From positions 1-22,681 of the forward strand of contig RPYR01000012.1 in the NCBI GenBank assembly GCA_008671285.1: DNA of 22,681 nt. The letters run 5' to 3'. The notes under the pieces were generated by a model that was not told where the DNA came from, ran no database searches, and saw nothing but the letters and a program-made list of their open reading frames with translations. Positions 7,116 through 14,800 of this stretch are shown piece by piece (the stretch's first letter is position 1; each line of letters opens with the position of its first letter). Made by a program: the position numbers and the translations under genes. This DNA is from Collinsella aerofaciens. Its GTDB lineage: Bacteria; Actinomycetota; Coriobacteriia; Coriobacteriales; Coriobacteriaceae.

Positions 7116-8414
7116 GTGAAACTGTCGCAATTTAATGTGGTGCATGAACATAACGGAAGTCTTCTTATCATGAATGCGCGAACCGGCGGCATCCTGTCGT
7201 TAAATCCGGAATACGCGCAGAAATTCAAAAGGATTCAAGAAGGGGACGTTCGGGATGCCGATGATCTTGTCGCGGAGCTGATAAGGGGAGGCATCCTAGT
7301 CAATGAGGAGAGGGACGAGCTTGGGGAGATCAGGTTGCAAAGTCGCGCCGCGCGCTTTGCGAATACTGCTCTGTCCCTTACCATTGCGCCAACGATGGCT
7401 TGCAACTTTTGCTGTCCCTACTGCTATGAAAAGGGACAGGCGTACACGACGATGGGCGAGGAGGTTTTGACACAGCTCTCCAAGTTCGTGAAAGATTACT
7501 ATCCTGGTATCGCAAGTCTCTCAGTTGGATGGTACGGCGGCGAGCCTCTGCTCGGAATGAAGATGATCGAACGGATTACGTCGGATCTGAAAGATGTCGT
7601 GGGGCCAACGTGTGAATATTCCGCATCGATAGTGACAAATGGCTATCTGCTGACGCCTGATGTTGCAAGGAGGCTCGCGGCATGTGGTGTGACGAGCGCG
7701 CAAGTGACTATAGATGGATCGAAGTCGGATCACGATTCGAGGAGGATTCTTCACGACGGAAGCCCTACATACGAACGTATTCTCAAGAACGTCAAAGAGT
7801 GTGCCGACATCATCGATATTTCGATAAGGAGCAACGTCGACAAGACCAACATCGAGGCCGCTCAAGAGCTATTGGATTATCTCGAGCTAAATGGCCTGAT
7901 GAATAAGGTTCACTTCTATTTAGCCCCTGTTGACGATATCAATCAGGTATGTGCGAACGACAGCCACTGCTTTACTGTAAAAGAGTTCTCGTATGAGGAG
8001 ACTGAGTTTTATAAAAGGGCAATTGCGCGGGGCTTCAAAGTTCAACCTTTTGGTGGGACGAATTTCGGGATATGTTGCGCCGTTGGAATCAACTCGTACG
8101 TGGTTGATCCCGTCGGAGATTTGTATAAGTGCTGGGATGACATTGGAATGAAGGAGCGGAGGGTCGGAACTATTTTCGAGCCGCCAATGTTGAGCAAGAA
8201 CATGATTAACTGGATGGCATATGAGCCGGATGACCCGGAATGCCAAGAGTGCTTTGCTTTTCCCATGTGCATGGGAGGGTGCCCCAACCACGCCTTAAAC
8301 GGTGAGGGGAAACGTTGCGTTTCCTTCCGGTATGATGCCGAGCAAAAAATGCTGCTCTCCCAGATGATGAATACGGCAAAACGGGGTGCGGGGCAAAATG
8401 AGGCTGATGCTTAA
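7116..8414 (+). CDS. Radical SAM/SPASM peptide maturase
   Basis: This 432-residue enzyme is predicted to cleave S-adenosylmethionine reductively and crosslink the Cys-rich precursors. Residues 1-80 form a small N-terminal domain, probably peptide-recognising. The radical SAM core has C96-x3-C100-x2-C103 (in CNFCCPYCYE), GGEPL at 141-145 and ITNG-like IVTNG near 173. The C-terminal SPASM domain has the full auxiliary-cluster set: C320/C321, G334-x4-C339, C376-x2-C379-x5-C385-x3-C389 and C401. Such enzymes make Cys-to-alpha-carbon (sactionine) or Cys-to-beta/gamma-carbon (ranthionine) thioethers; which one cannot be told here. GTG at 7116 is the only sensible start (GGAG 10 bases upstream). It overlaps the downstream exporter by 17 bases, so the two are coupled. 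Unlike the remnant at the left edge, it is intact. It resembles Cys-rich-peptide maturases such as CcpM, but I do not assign a subfamily. Confidence 0.92.
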   Translation: MKLSQFNVVHEHNGSLLIMNARTGGILSLNPEYAQKFKRIQEGDVRDADDLVAELIRGGILVNEERDELGEIRLQSRAARFANTALSLTIAPTMACNFCCPYCYEKGQAYTTMGEEVLTQLSKFVKDYYPGIASLSVGWYGGEPLLGMKMIERITSDLKDVVGPTCEYSASIVTNGYLLTPDVARRLAACGVTSAQVTIDGSKSDHDSRRILHDGSPTYERILKNVKECADIIDISIRSNVDKTNIEAAQELLDYLELNGLMNKVHFYLAPVDDINQVCANDSHCFTVKEFSYEETEFYKRAIARGFKVQPFGGTNFGICCAVGINSYVVDPVGDLYKCWDDIGMKERRVGTIFEPPMLSKNMINWMAYEPDDPECQECFAFPMCMGGCPNHALNGEGKRCVSFRYDAEQKMLLSQMMNTAKRGAGQNEADA

Positions 8415-10032
8415 TCTCTGTAGAAAATATATACTGGGCGGTCGATTCTACGCCTATCTTGTCGTAACAGTTTTGGTCGGGCTGCTTGCGCTTGCGGGTC
8501 CCTTTCTTACCGGCATAGTGGTAAACCGATTGGCGATGCCGGCCAGCGCCGATCTTGCCGCCGTTCTCGTTTGTTGCCTTATTTTGGTTGCGGTCCAAGC
8601 GGTTCGAGCGGGACTAGTGTATTGCTCAGAGATGCTGTACATCAACCTTCAGTCGCATGCGGGGTTCGGCTTAAATGCGGATACGCTTGAGCACGTGAAG
8701 CACCTTCCCCAGGCATTCTTCGAGGGCTTCAACGCGTCGTATTATAACCAGCAAATCAATCACGACGCTAATGACCTTGTCATCTTCGTAATCAACTCGG
8801 TTGTGGGGGTTTCAAGCAACGTTATCACCCTTTTGTCCGCCCTGTTTGTTCTCGGTAGCCTGAATATCAAGTTGAGTGTGGTCTGCCTTGTTCTTGCGGC
8901 AGCGAGTGCCGCCTTTTATGCGGTTTCACGCGCAAGGCTGTTTGAGAGAAGTTTTGACGTACAAGAGCAGAGCGCGAGGTTTTTTTCCTGTCTACAAGAT
9001 CAGTTGGAGAAAGTTGATTTCATCCGCAAACATGCTTTGTTCGATAGGTCCCGCGCTGTACTGGTCGAAGCTTTTAATGGGCTCTATCCAACGATGAGAG
9101 CAAATCAGGAAGTAGGGTCTAGATTTACCTTTGGCAACGCGTTGGTCGCTTCCGCCGCTCAAGGATGTCTTCTTGCTGTGGGCGCGGTTGAAGTGATGGG
9201 CGGGAGACTGTTGCCGGGTTTTCTCGTGACTGCTGTTGGATATTATTCGAACTTAAGCTCAGCGGTACAGTATTTGTTGGGCTGGGGAAGGGATTACCAG
9301 ACTAATCGCGTATGCTATGAGCGGCTGAAAAGAATTTGGGATGTCCCGGTTGAAGCGAATGGCAAATTGGCGCTTGATCCGATTGAGGAAATCCGTCTTG
9401 AGAACATCAAGCTACGTTATCCAGGGGCGGAAAGGGTCGCTTTAAGCATTGAGGGGCTCGTGTTTTCCAGGGGTCGGCTATATGGAATCTCGGGGCCGAA
9501 TGGTTCGGGGAAGAGCTCGCTGCTGTCAGTGATATTGGGGTTATATCCAGATGACACAGAAGGGGCCGTTCGCTACGACGGGGTGTCACAGCGTTGCATC
9601 GACCGATACGCATTGCGGCGGTGTCGAGTCAGCATTACGGAGCAAGAACCCCCTATCGTTGAGGGGACGATTCTCGATAATCTTACGCTGCTTTCTGATG
9701 ATTACGAGATGGATAAGCTGAATCGGATGCTTGCCATATTGGGGCTAGACGAAATGATTGCCTCTGTGGAGAACGGGGCAGCGGCGATGCTTGACGGCGG
9801 GAAAGGAGGGGTGTCCGGCGGGGAGAAGCAAAAGATTGCAATTGTGAGACAGCTGTTGAAATCGCCGGACGTTATGCTTTTTGATGAACCGACCTCAGCA
9901 CTTGATGCGAAGAGTCGAGGCGCGCTGATCAAATTGCTTCACGAAGTTAAGAGAGACCATATTGTAATCGTTGTCACTCATGACGAGGAGATGCTTGCCG
10001 CCTGTGACGAGGTCATTTCGATGCCTGGATGA
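8398..10032 (+). CDS. ABC exporter (TMD-NBD fusion) for the modified peptide
   Basis: This half-transporter of about 544 residues has an N-terminal transmembrane domain of about 300 residues (first helix AYLVVTVLVGLLALAGPFLTGIVV) and a C-terminal ATPase: Walker A GPNGSGKSS near residue 366, signature VSGGEKQKIAI near 472, Walker B VMLFDEPTSALD near 493 and switch HD near 528. It would act as a homodimer in the membrane, exporting the peptide. It has no N-terminal C39 peptidase, so leader removal must occur elsewhere. It overlaps the maturase by 17 bases, which ties it to peptide production, and it is followed by the cluster terminator. ATG at 8398 is preferred over the GTG at 8386, since a G-rich ribosome site (GGGGTGCGGGG) directly precedes it. 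The membrane domain has the same plan as the broken exporter at 1223, with low identity by eye. Confidence 0.87.
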   Translation: MRLMLNLCRKYILGGRFYAYLVVTVLVGLLALAGPFLTGIVVNRLAMPASADLAAVLVCCLILVAVQAVRAGLVYCSEMLYINLQSHAGFGLNADTLEHVKHLPQAFFEGFNASYYNQQINHDANDLVIFVINSVVGVSSNVITLLSALFVLGSLNIKLSVVCLVLAAASAAFYAVSRARLFERSFDVQEQSARFFSCLQDQLEKVDFIRKHALFDRSRAVLVEAFNGLYPTMRANQEVGSRFTFGNALVASAAQGCLLAVGAVEVMGGRLLPGFLVTAVGYYSNLSSAVQYLLGWGRDYQTNRVCYERLKRIWDVPVEANGKLALDPIEEIRLENIKLRYPGAERVALSIEGLVFSRGRLYGISGPNGSGKSSLLSVILGLYPDDTEGAVRYDGVSQRCIDRYALRRCRVSITEQEPPIVEGTILDNLTLLSDDYEMDKLNRMLAILGLDEMIASVENGAAAMLDGGKGGVSGGEKQKIAIVRQLLKSPDVMLFDEPTSALDAKSRGALIKLLHEVKRDHIVIVVTHDEEMLAACDEVISMPG

Positions 10033-10164
10033 TTATCGGATTGTGACGTTGAAGACCAAGAAGCTCGAAATGGCGTGGATTATGGGTAGGTCTACGGGTG
10101 CGCCGTCGGTGTCCTGAGACTCAGCCGCTCGGCAAGAAGGTTTTATAGCGTGTTTGCCCAGGGG

Positions 10165-10203
10165 GGTCCCTTTGTCCGGTAGTGACAAGGGGACCTTTCT
10201 TTT
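10165..10203 (+). terminator. Terminator at the end of the peptide cluster
   Basis: A 12-bp stem (10165-10176 with 10184-10195, one G-U pair) with a 7-base loop is followed by TTTCTTTT. It lies about 130 bases after the exporter stop codon and marks the probable right end of the RiPP operon. The 10033-10164 stretch shows no gene. Confidence 0.75.
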
Positions 10204-10232
10204 GCTCCCCTCTTGCGGCGGAGGGGGACACC

Positions 10233-10415
10233 ATGCGCCTATGCAGGACGAACTGCGCGTTCTTGTCGAATGATGGGCTATGTGTAGAGATGATGGTCTC
10301 GGGTAGAGGCCGTGTCGCACTCGGCTGCGACGAACCAGGCATTCAATCTTCATCCGGGAGGGCCTTGGCAAGACGAGCAGGGCGAAGACCTTGGCGACGT
10401 TCGAGGGCCGTGTGA
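10233..10415 (+). CDS. Cys-rich small ORF, C-terminus fused into transposase remnant
   Basis: This 60-codon frame starts with ATG 6-8 bases after a good ribosome site (GGAGGGGG). Residues 1-36 hold four cysteines at 4, 8, 17 and 32, with NCAF and NDGLC; this resembles a DUF1540-like C-x3-C-x8-C pattern and, loosely, the NCFFYAHG-x-C segment of the precursors. From about residue 36 on it reads Arg-rich sequence that is only the wrong frame of the adjacent transposase remnant. The original gene was therefore probably truncated by the insertion. Expression is uncertain. Confidence 0.35.
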   Translation: MRLCRTNCAFLSNDGLCVEMMVSGRGRVALGCDEPGIQSSSGRALARRAGRRPWRRSRAV

Positions 10416-10760
10416 CGCCCGGCTCCACGCTCATCCACGACATGGAGGGCGCGCACATGACGCTTGTCAACAAGCTGTCACTGAAGAGCCAGCGCTACAA
10501 CGCGAAGCTGCTCAAGTGCGTTCCCGACGGCCAGAACCCGCTGGGGCCCGTGAACCGGATGCGCTACTTCATGCAGAGCTTCCTGAGGGTTCACCCCGGC
10601 TCCAACCGGGACGACATGCAGGGCTGTGGCTATGAGTCCGCCCGAGGACAAGCTTGAGAAGGTCGCGATGGTGCTCGATCGGGCAATGCGATACCCGAAA
10701 ACGCTCAGGTTCAGGCAGTTCTATGCAAGAAGGCCCAGCTCAGATGAGTTCGACGAGTAA
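10307..10760 (+). pseudogene. Transposase C-terminal remnant (frameshifted)
   Basis: In one frame from 10307 to about 10630 the translation contains HSIFIREGLGKTSRAKT, ATFEGRVTPGSTLIHDMEGAH, NPLGPVNRM and SFLRVHPGSNRDDMQGC. The family-like ending then resumes in another frame at 10632-10760 (SPPEDKLEKVAMVLDRAMRY, RFRQFYARRP). About 20 bases are missing at the joint, giving the frameshift. This matches the end of a DDE-type transposase common in Coriobacteriia and bifidobacteria, as I recall such sequences; I do not assign the IS family. The N-terminal two thirds and any terminal inverted repeats are not visible, so it is inactive. It lies between the RiPP cluster and the ATPase/nuclease pair. 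Confidence 0.6.
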
Positions 10761-10925
10761 TATTTATCAACACAGTGCAAGGGGGATTTTATTTGTATTT
10801 CATCCGTGTTGAGCTTCACACGGTGCGCGACTCATCGCAAACTGGCGGTCGCAGCGGAAAGAAAACCGACTGTAGACGAACGATCGAAATCGGGAGCAGA
10901 TAGCCACCGGATGCTTTTCGGTCTC

Positions 10926-11594
10926 CTACGCGTCGACCTCCGCGATTTCTTCTGCGTCTCGCCAAGTTGAAAGGAGCGATGTCGAAAACTCCTTTTCGGT
11001 TAGCGTCAAGACATCCTTCACGCAAAACCCTTTCAATTTGTCAGGAAGCCCAAAGCGTGCTTTTCTCCTAATCGAACTGGCAACTCGCTTCAACGCGGTC
11101 TTGTTCTTGTCCTCGTTGTATACCAAAACAAAGACGCAGTGCTCGCGAAACCATCTCGTCCTCTTTCCCCACAGGTCCGAGCAGATCAAAACGCTGTCCT
11201 TGCACTTCTCGATGAGGGCGTCCCTTTGGCCAAGATTGATACCAAACTCTTCGTCATCCTTGGGATTGAGCCTCTTCCCCAGCGTCTCCTTCAGACTGCC
11301 GTTCTTAAATTCGACTAGATATAACGTTTCCCGGTCGCAATACAGCGCATCGGCGGAGCGCGGGAGTTGCATCCACCTATTGACCTTTTTGCAGTAGCAT
11401 TCTTTAACAGAGTCAAAATTGACAACAGGGAAATCGTCATCCACAAGAGAGACGCTCCCGTCTCTGGATGTTTTGGAGATGGTCGACGTGCAGTCCCTTA
11501 GGATACAGGTCCTGCAACGGGAGCAACCATCGCTGCCATCTGGCACCGCGGGAGAGTTCGGATGAGGGCAGGAGGCGCACAGGTCGCTACTCAA
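10926..11594 (-). CDS. PD-(D/E)xK-like nuclease candidate, partner of AAA ATPase
   Basis: This 222-residue protein has an N-terminal cysteine group (C6, C9, C24, C27, C30 and C35; CASC and CSRCRTC) that could bind zinc or an Fe-S cluster. A domain follows with RSADALYCDRETLYLVEFKNGSL: an Asp then V-E-F-K on the next strand, the layout of a PD-(D/E)xK nuclease core. The rest is basic and mixed alpha/beta. I do not recognise a named family. TTG at 11594 is chosen because GGGAGGAG sits 7 bases upstream and the start overlaps the ATPase stop by 8 bases (TTGAGTAG); a longer TTG start at 11624 lacks a ribosome site. Coupling to an OLD-like ATPase suggests an ATPase-nuclease defence pair comparable in logic to Septu or Gabija. 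Activity is inferred. Confidence 0.6.
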   Translation of the reverse strand: MSSDLCASCPHPNSPAVPDGSDGCSRCRTCILRDCTSTISKTSRDGSVSLVDDDFPVVNFDSVKECYCKKVNRWMQLPRSADALYCDRETLYLVEFKNGSLKETLGKRLNPKDDEEFGINLGQRDALIEKCKDSVLICSDLWGKRTRWFREHCVFVLVYNEDKNKTALKRVASSIRRKARFGLPDKLKGFCVKDVLTLTEKEFSTSLLSTWRDAEEIAEVDA

Positions 11595-12885
11595 GGCCGT
11601 ACTCCTCCCTCTCAAGCGTATCAAAAGGAGCCGCCAGCTTCTCGTAGGCGACCTCAGTCGAGCCGGTTATATCGGCAAAGCGAGAGCGTCCATCAGTGCA
11701 GGTCTCCGCAAGATAATATGAGCACAATCCATCAACAGCGTGCTTCTTAGAATACACTTCGATCGCATTCAGGAAATATGGACTATGGGTGCTCATTAAG
11801 ACGTGCATCCCGAGCTCTTTCTGGAGCAGCACGATTATCTCGGCGAAGGCCAGCTGCCATGCAGGATGAAGATGAATCTCGGGTTCATCGAGGATAATAG
11901 TCCCTCCGGCATCTAGCGCGCCGGACTTCAAGAGCACCTTCATGATGGCGAACGTCTTCAAGCCAGCAGAAAGGTTCCCAGGCTCCAACCCCCGAGCGAA
12001 GCCCTCTTCGAGATACGTAAGGTGACCGCGACTTTCGCTCCTCTCGAAATGCCCCGGACATAAGGAGGAAACCTTGTCCATGAGAACCTTCAGGTGTCGC
12101 TCCTTCGCGATCTCTTCGAACAGCGAGGACTCGCTGTCATCGTTACGGATGGTCGCCTGAATCAAATCTTGCCGCAGCTCCTCCTGGTGTCCAAGGAGGG
12201 GCTTGAACCGAAAAGCGGGGCCGTAGGGTCCTCCGAGAGAATCGATCAGGAACGGGTCGTCCAGATAATGCGCCCTGAATCGCAAAACCCTCCTATCGTG
12301 CACCTCCGCCACCTCGTCACTTGCAACCGAGAAAACCGTAGATGCGTCCTTTATCTGGAGTTCGACCTTCCCGGGCTCTTCGCCGAAAACCGAATTGATC
12401 TGGCCGTTGAACTCGCTTCGGAACCTGTTTGTCGCAATCGCACGAAATACCTCATCATCGGAGATATCCATGATCTCGATAATCTGATCGGCAACTCCTG
12501 CTACGCCATTCGTGAAATCGGATTCGATCTCACGGGAGATCTCCTCCCCGTAATACTCCTTTATCTCATCAATAAGCTCGTCCCTCGTGCACTCGCCCGA
12601 AAAAACCCTGTCGATGAAACTATTCATTCTTCCAGCAGTTCGCCTGTGGCGAGACGTGGAGTCGAGAGGGCTTCCCACATATGCCTTCCTGATGGCGCGC
12701 TCAACACTATTGCGCCTCATGCGGTCGATTTTGTTCTCCGAATCGGACATGCTGTTGAAGGCCGCATAAAGCGCTTTTCCAACCGTGCTTTTCCCCGTCC
12801 CGTTCTCCCCGGCGATCACGGCAATACCATTAATCTCGATATCGGCCTCAGCGACCCTGCCGATGTTTTTCATCTTGATTTTCAA
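11587..12885 (-). CDS. AAA15/OLD-like ABC-class ATPase
   Basis: This 432-residue ATPase has Walker A GENGTGKST at 26-34 straight after the N-terminal strand (MKNIGRVAEADIEINGIAVI). A long helical insert follows, then an ABC-like signature LSAGLKTF, Walker B GTIILDEPEIHLHP and a switch histidine STHSPYFLNAIE. This is the AAA_15/AAA_21 architecture of OLD-family and defence ATPases (GajA, PtuA, AriA). There is no C-terminal TOPRIM domain: the protein ends about 80 residues after the switch region. The nuclease role is probably carried by the next gene, which overlaps it by 8 bases. The start is TTG at 12885; an ATG at 12873 is possible but trims the first strand. A weak promoter lies at 12927-12955. 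Defence function is inferred from architecture and gene pairing. Confidence 0.85.
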   Translation of the reverse strand: MKIKMKNIGRVAEADIEINGIAVIAGENGTGKSTVGKALYAAFNSMSDSENKIDRMRRNSVERAIRKAYVGSPLDSTSRHRRTAGRMNSFIDRVFSGECTRDELIDEIKEYYGEEISREIESDFTNGVAGVADQIIEIMDISDDEVFRAIATNRFRSEFNGQINSVFGEEPGKVELQIKDASTVFSVASDEVAEVHDRRVLRFRAHYLDDPFLIDSLGGPYGPAFRFKPLLGHQEELRQDLIQATIRNDDSESSLFEEIAKERHLKVLMDKVSSLCPGHFERSESRGHLTYLEEGFARGLEPGNLSAGLKTFAIMKVLLKSGALDAGGTIILDEPEIHLHPAWQLAFAEIIVLLQKELGMHVLMSTHSPYFLNAIEVYSKKHAVDGLCSYYLAETCTDGRSRFADITGSTEVAYEKLAAPFDTLEREEYGLE

Positions 12886-12926
12886 TGCATATCACCAGCT
12901 CTAAACTCGCGAGACTCAATAGCTCG

Positions 12927-12955
12927 ATTATCGCACAGAGAGATCGACTTCTCGA
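12927..12955 (-). promoter_or_regulatory. Possible promoter of the ATPase/nuclease pair
   Basis: On the minus strand, TCGAGA (12955-12950) and GATAAT (12932-12927) are separated by 17 bases, about 40 bases before the TTG start. The -35 box is a 4-of-6 match, so this is tentative. Confidence 0.35.
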
Positions 12956-12966
12956 GGACTCCCTAA

Positions 12967-13089
12967 ATGGAACGCGCGGTGAGGACATGGCTCGCCGCCG
13001 TCCGCTTCGCGTTCGCGCGGGGGAAGGTGACGACCAGGGACCTCTCCGGGCTCATCGAGAGGAGCGCCAGATTCTCCTCGTCCATTTGA
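12967..13089 (+). pseudogene. Short orphan fragment (winged-helix-like)
   Basis: A 40-codon frame from ATG 12967 encodes a basic peptide, including AAVRFAFARGKVTTRDLSGLI, that looks like the first helices of a winged-helix DNA-binding domain and stops abruptly. GAGG lies 9 bases before the ATG. It sits between the defence pair and an IS3 remnant, so it is probably a gene fragment. It may also be non-coding. Confidence 0.3.
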
Positions 13090-13178
13090 ACTGTATCGTA
13101 TTCAAGGACACTTGACTTAGAGGAATGGCGTTGAGCGGCGATAATCGTTTCAGCGCCAAAAAGAAAGGAGTGTCAGTC

Positions 13179-13399
13179 ATGGCAGACGGGCCCTCCTACA
13201 CAGCGGGGTACCGCGCCGAGGCCGCAGACTTCGCCGCCGCGTCGGGGAAGCCCATCGCCCAAGTGGCAGCCGACCTCGGCATCAACGAGAAGACCCTGGG
13301 AAGATGGGTGACGGTCAGGAAGAAGGAGCTGACCAACCACCCGGTCGCGGCGGCCGCAAGTGCATGCGCGAGCTCGAGCCCGAGAACGAGCTCCTAAAA
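13179..13399 (+). pseudogene. IS3-family transposase OrfA remnant
   Basis: ATG at 13179 follows AAAGGAG by 8 bases. The frame reads a typical IS3 OrfA helix-turn-helix (YRAEAADFAAASGKPIAQVA then DLGINEKTLGRWV). After about 13350 that frame turns into low-complexity Ala/Ser, while the expected leucine-zipper part (MRELEPENELLK) appears in another frame, showing a small deletion or frameshift. OrfB is completely missing, and the element ends near 13398 at the galE terminator. It is therefore a dead fragment on the other side of the ATPase/nuclease pair from the remnant at 10307. Confidence 0.75.
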
Positions 13400-13429
13400 G
13401 GCCCCGACCTCACATTGGAGGCCGGGGCC
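13396..13429 (-). terminator. galE terminator
   Basis: On the minus strand a GC-rich hairpin (7 bp, one A-C mismatch, then 4 bp; 13429-13418 with 13411-13400, 6-base loop) is followed by TTTTAGG. It lies 44 bases after the galE stop. Confidence 0.7.
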
Positions 13430-13472
13430 CGTAGATTTTGGAATATGCCTAGAAATCTACCGCGGTTGAGTG

Positions 13473-14534
13473 CTACTCGGCGTCGGCGAAGCCGTTGGGG
13501 TTGTGGCTCTGCCAGTTCCAGCTATCGCGGCACATGTCCGCGATGTCGTACTGGGCCTTCCAGCCCATCATGCGCTCGGCCTTGGAGGCATCGCACCAGT
13601 TGGCAGCGATGTCGCCGGCGCGGCGCTCGCGGATCACATAGGGCAGCTCCTTGCCACAAGCCTTGGAGAAGGCGGCGACGACCTCGAGTACCGAGGTGCC
13701 GGTGCCGGTGCCCAGGTTAAAGATCTCGACGCCGGTTTTGCCGTTCATCCAGTTAAGGGCGGCAACGTGACCAGAGGCCAGATCGCACACGTGGATGTAG
13801 TCACGCACGCCGGTGCCGTCGGGGGTGGGGTAGTCGTTGCCAAAGACCTGAACGGCCTCGAGCTTGCCCACGGCGACCTGGGCGACATAAGGCACCAGGT
13901 TGTTGGGGATGCCCTTGGGGTCCTCGCCGATCAGGCCCGACGGATGGGCGCCGATGGGATTGAAATAACGGAGTAACACGACGTCCCACTCGGGGTCGGC
14001 GGTGTGGACGTCCATAAGGATCTGCTCGATCATCCACTTGGTCCAACCATAGGGGTTGGTCGCGGGCTTCTTAGGATCCTCCTCGGTGACGGGCGGGTTG
14101 TCCGGGTCGCCATAGACGGTCGAGGAGCTCGAGAAGATGATGGACTTGCAGCAATGGTTGCGCATGACGTCGATGAGCACCAGGGTGTTCTCGATGTTGT
14201 TGTGGTAGTACTCGACGGGCTTGCTCACCGACTCGCCGACGGCCTTAAAGCCGGCAAAGTGGATGACGCGGTCGATCTGATGGGTATCGAAGATCTTGTT
14301 CATCGCATCGCGGTCGAGCACGTTGGCCTCGTAGAAGGTGAGGTTCTTGGCGGCCTCGTCGCCCACGATGGTCTTGACGCGGTCGACGGCGACGGAGCTG
14401 GAGTTGGAAAGATCATCGACGATGACGACCTGGTAGCCACCTTCGAGCAGCTGAACGACGGTGTGCGAGCCGATAAAGCCGGCGCCACCGGTAACGAGGA
14501 CGCAGGTGTCTTTGGGGTCGAGTGCTTTGGACAT
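13473..14534 (-). CDS. galE: UDP-glucose 4-epimerase
   Basis: This 353-residue cytoplasmic enzyme of the extended short-chain dehydrogenase family interconverts UDP-glucose and UDP-galactose using bound NAD (Leloir pathway and precursor supply for glycans). The Rossmann motif GGAGFIG is at 16-22, followed by the VDDLSNSS region. The catalytic serine group SSSSTVYGDP is at 135-144 and the Y162-x3-K166 pair is in NPYGWTKWMIEQ. LLRYFNPIGAHPSGLIGEDP and YPTPDGTGVRDYIHV are GalE hallmarks of the substrate side. Length and motifs are complete, including the C-terminal RRAGDIAANWCDASKA. The start ATG at 14534 follows GGAG. It stands alone, converging on the IS remnant and its own terminator, and is divergent from the Tat-exported protein. 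Confidence 0.96.
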   Translation of the reverse strand: MSKALDPKDTCVLVTGGAGFIGSHTVVQLLEGGYQVVIVDDLSNSSSVAVDRVKTIVGDEAAKNLTFYEANVLDRDAMNKIFDTHQIDRVIHFAGFKAVGESVSKPVEYYHNNIENTLVLIDVMRNHCCKSIIFSSSSTVYGDPDNPPVTEEDPKKPATNPYGWTKWMIEQILMDVHTADPEWDVVLLRYFNPIGAHPSGLIGEDPKGIPNNLVPYVAQVAVGKLEAVQVFGNDYPTPDGTGVRDYIHVCDLASGHVAALNWMNGKTGVEIFNLGTGTGTSVLEVVAAFSKACGKELPYVIRERRAGDIAANWCDASKAERMMGWKAQYDIADMCRDSWNWQSHNPNGFADAE

Positions 14535-14728
14535 GTAGTCTCCTATCGAATCAGGAACACTTCTTCAGGGGAGTATAGCGCAGGCAGGGACGCCCAAATC
14601 GTGCGCTGTGGGAAAAGCAGAGGATTGTGCTAACGTACTCATAGAAGAGCTTGCGTACGCATAACCTGATCTTTGGCATTTGCTTACGGGCCGCTGACCT
14701 TGTAGTTTCCTGCCGTTCGTGGAAATCG

Positions 14729-14756
14729 TTGGGACGCGCCATATGTACGCTAATAT
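14729..14756 (+). promoter_or_regulatory. Possible promoter of the coiled-coil hydrolase gene
   Basis: TTGGGA (14729-14734) and TAATAT (14751-14756) are spaced by 16 bases, about 45 bases before the ATG. The 14535-14800 intergenic region holds the divergent upstream signals of both neighbours and no gene. An inverted pair CATATGTAC (14740-14748) and GTACATATG (14795-14803) flanks the start site, the second arm covering the start codon. Confidence 0.4.
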
Positions 14757-14800
14757 GTATGAGTTGAGCGACATATAAATAAACATGTAACGGAGTACAT

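Noticed and set aside
14004..14633. 209-codon frame opposite galE
   Set aside because: It is an antisense shadow of a complete galE, rich in Val/Asp/Gly from codon mirroring.
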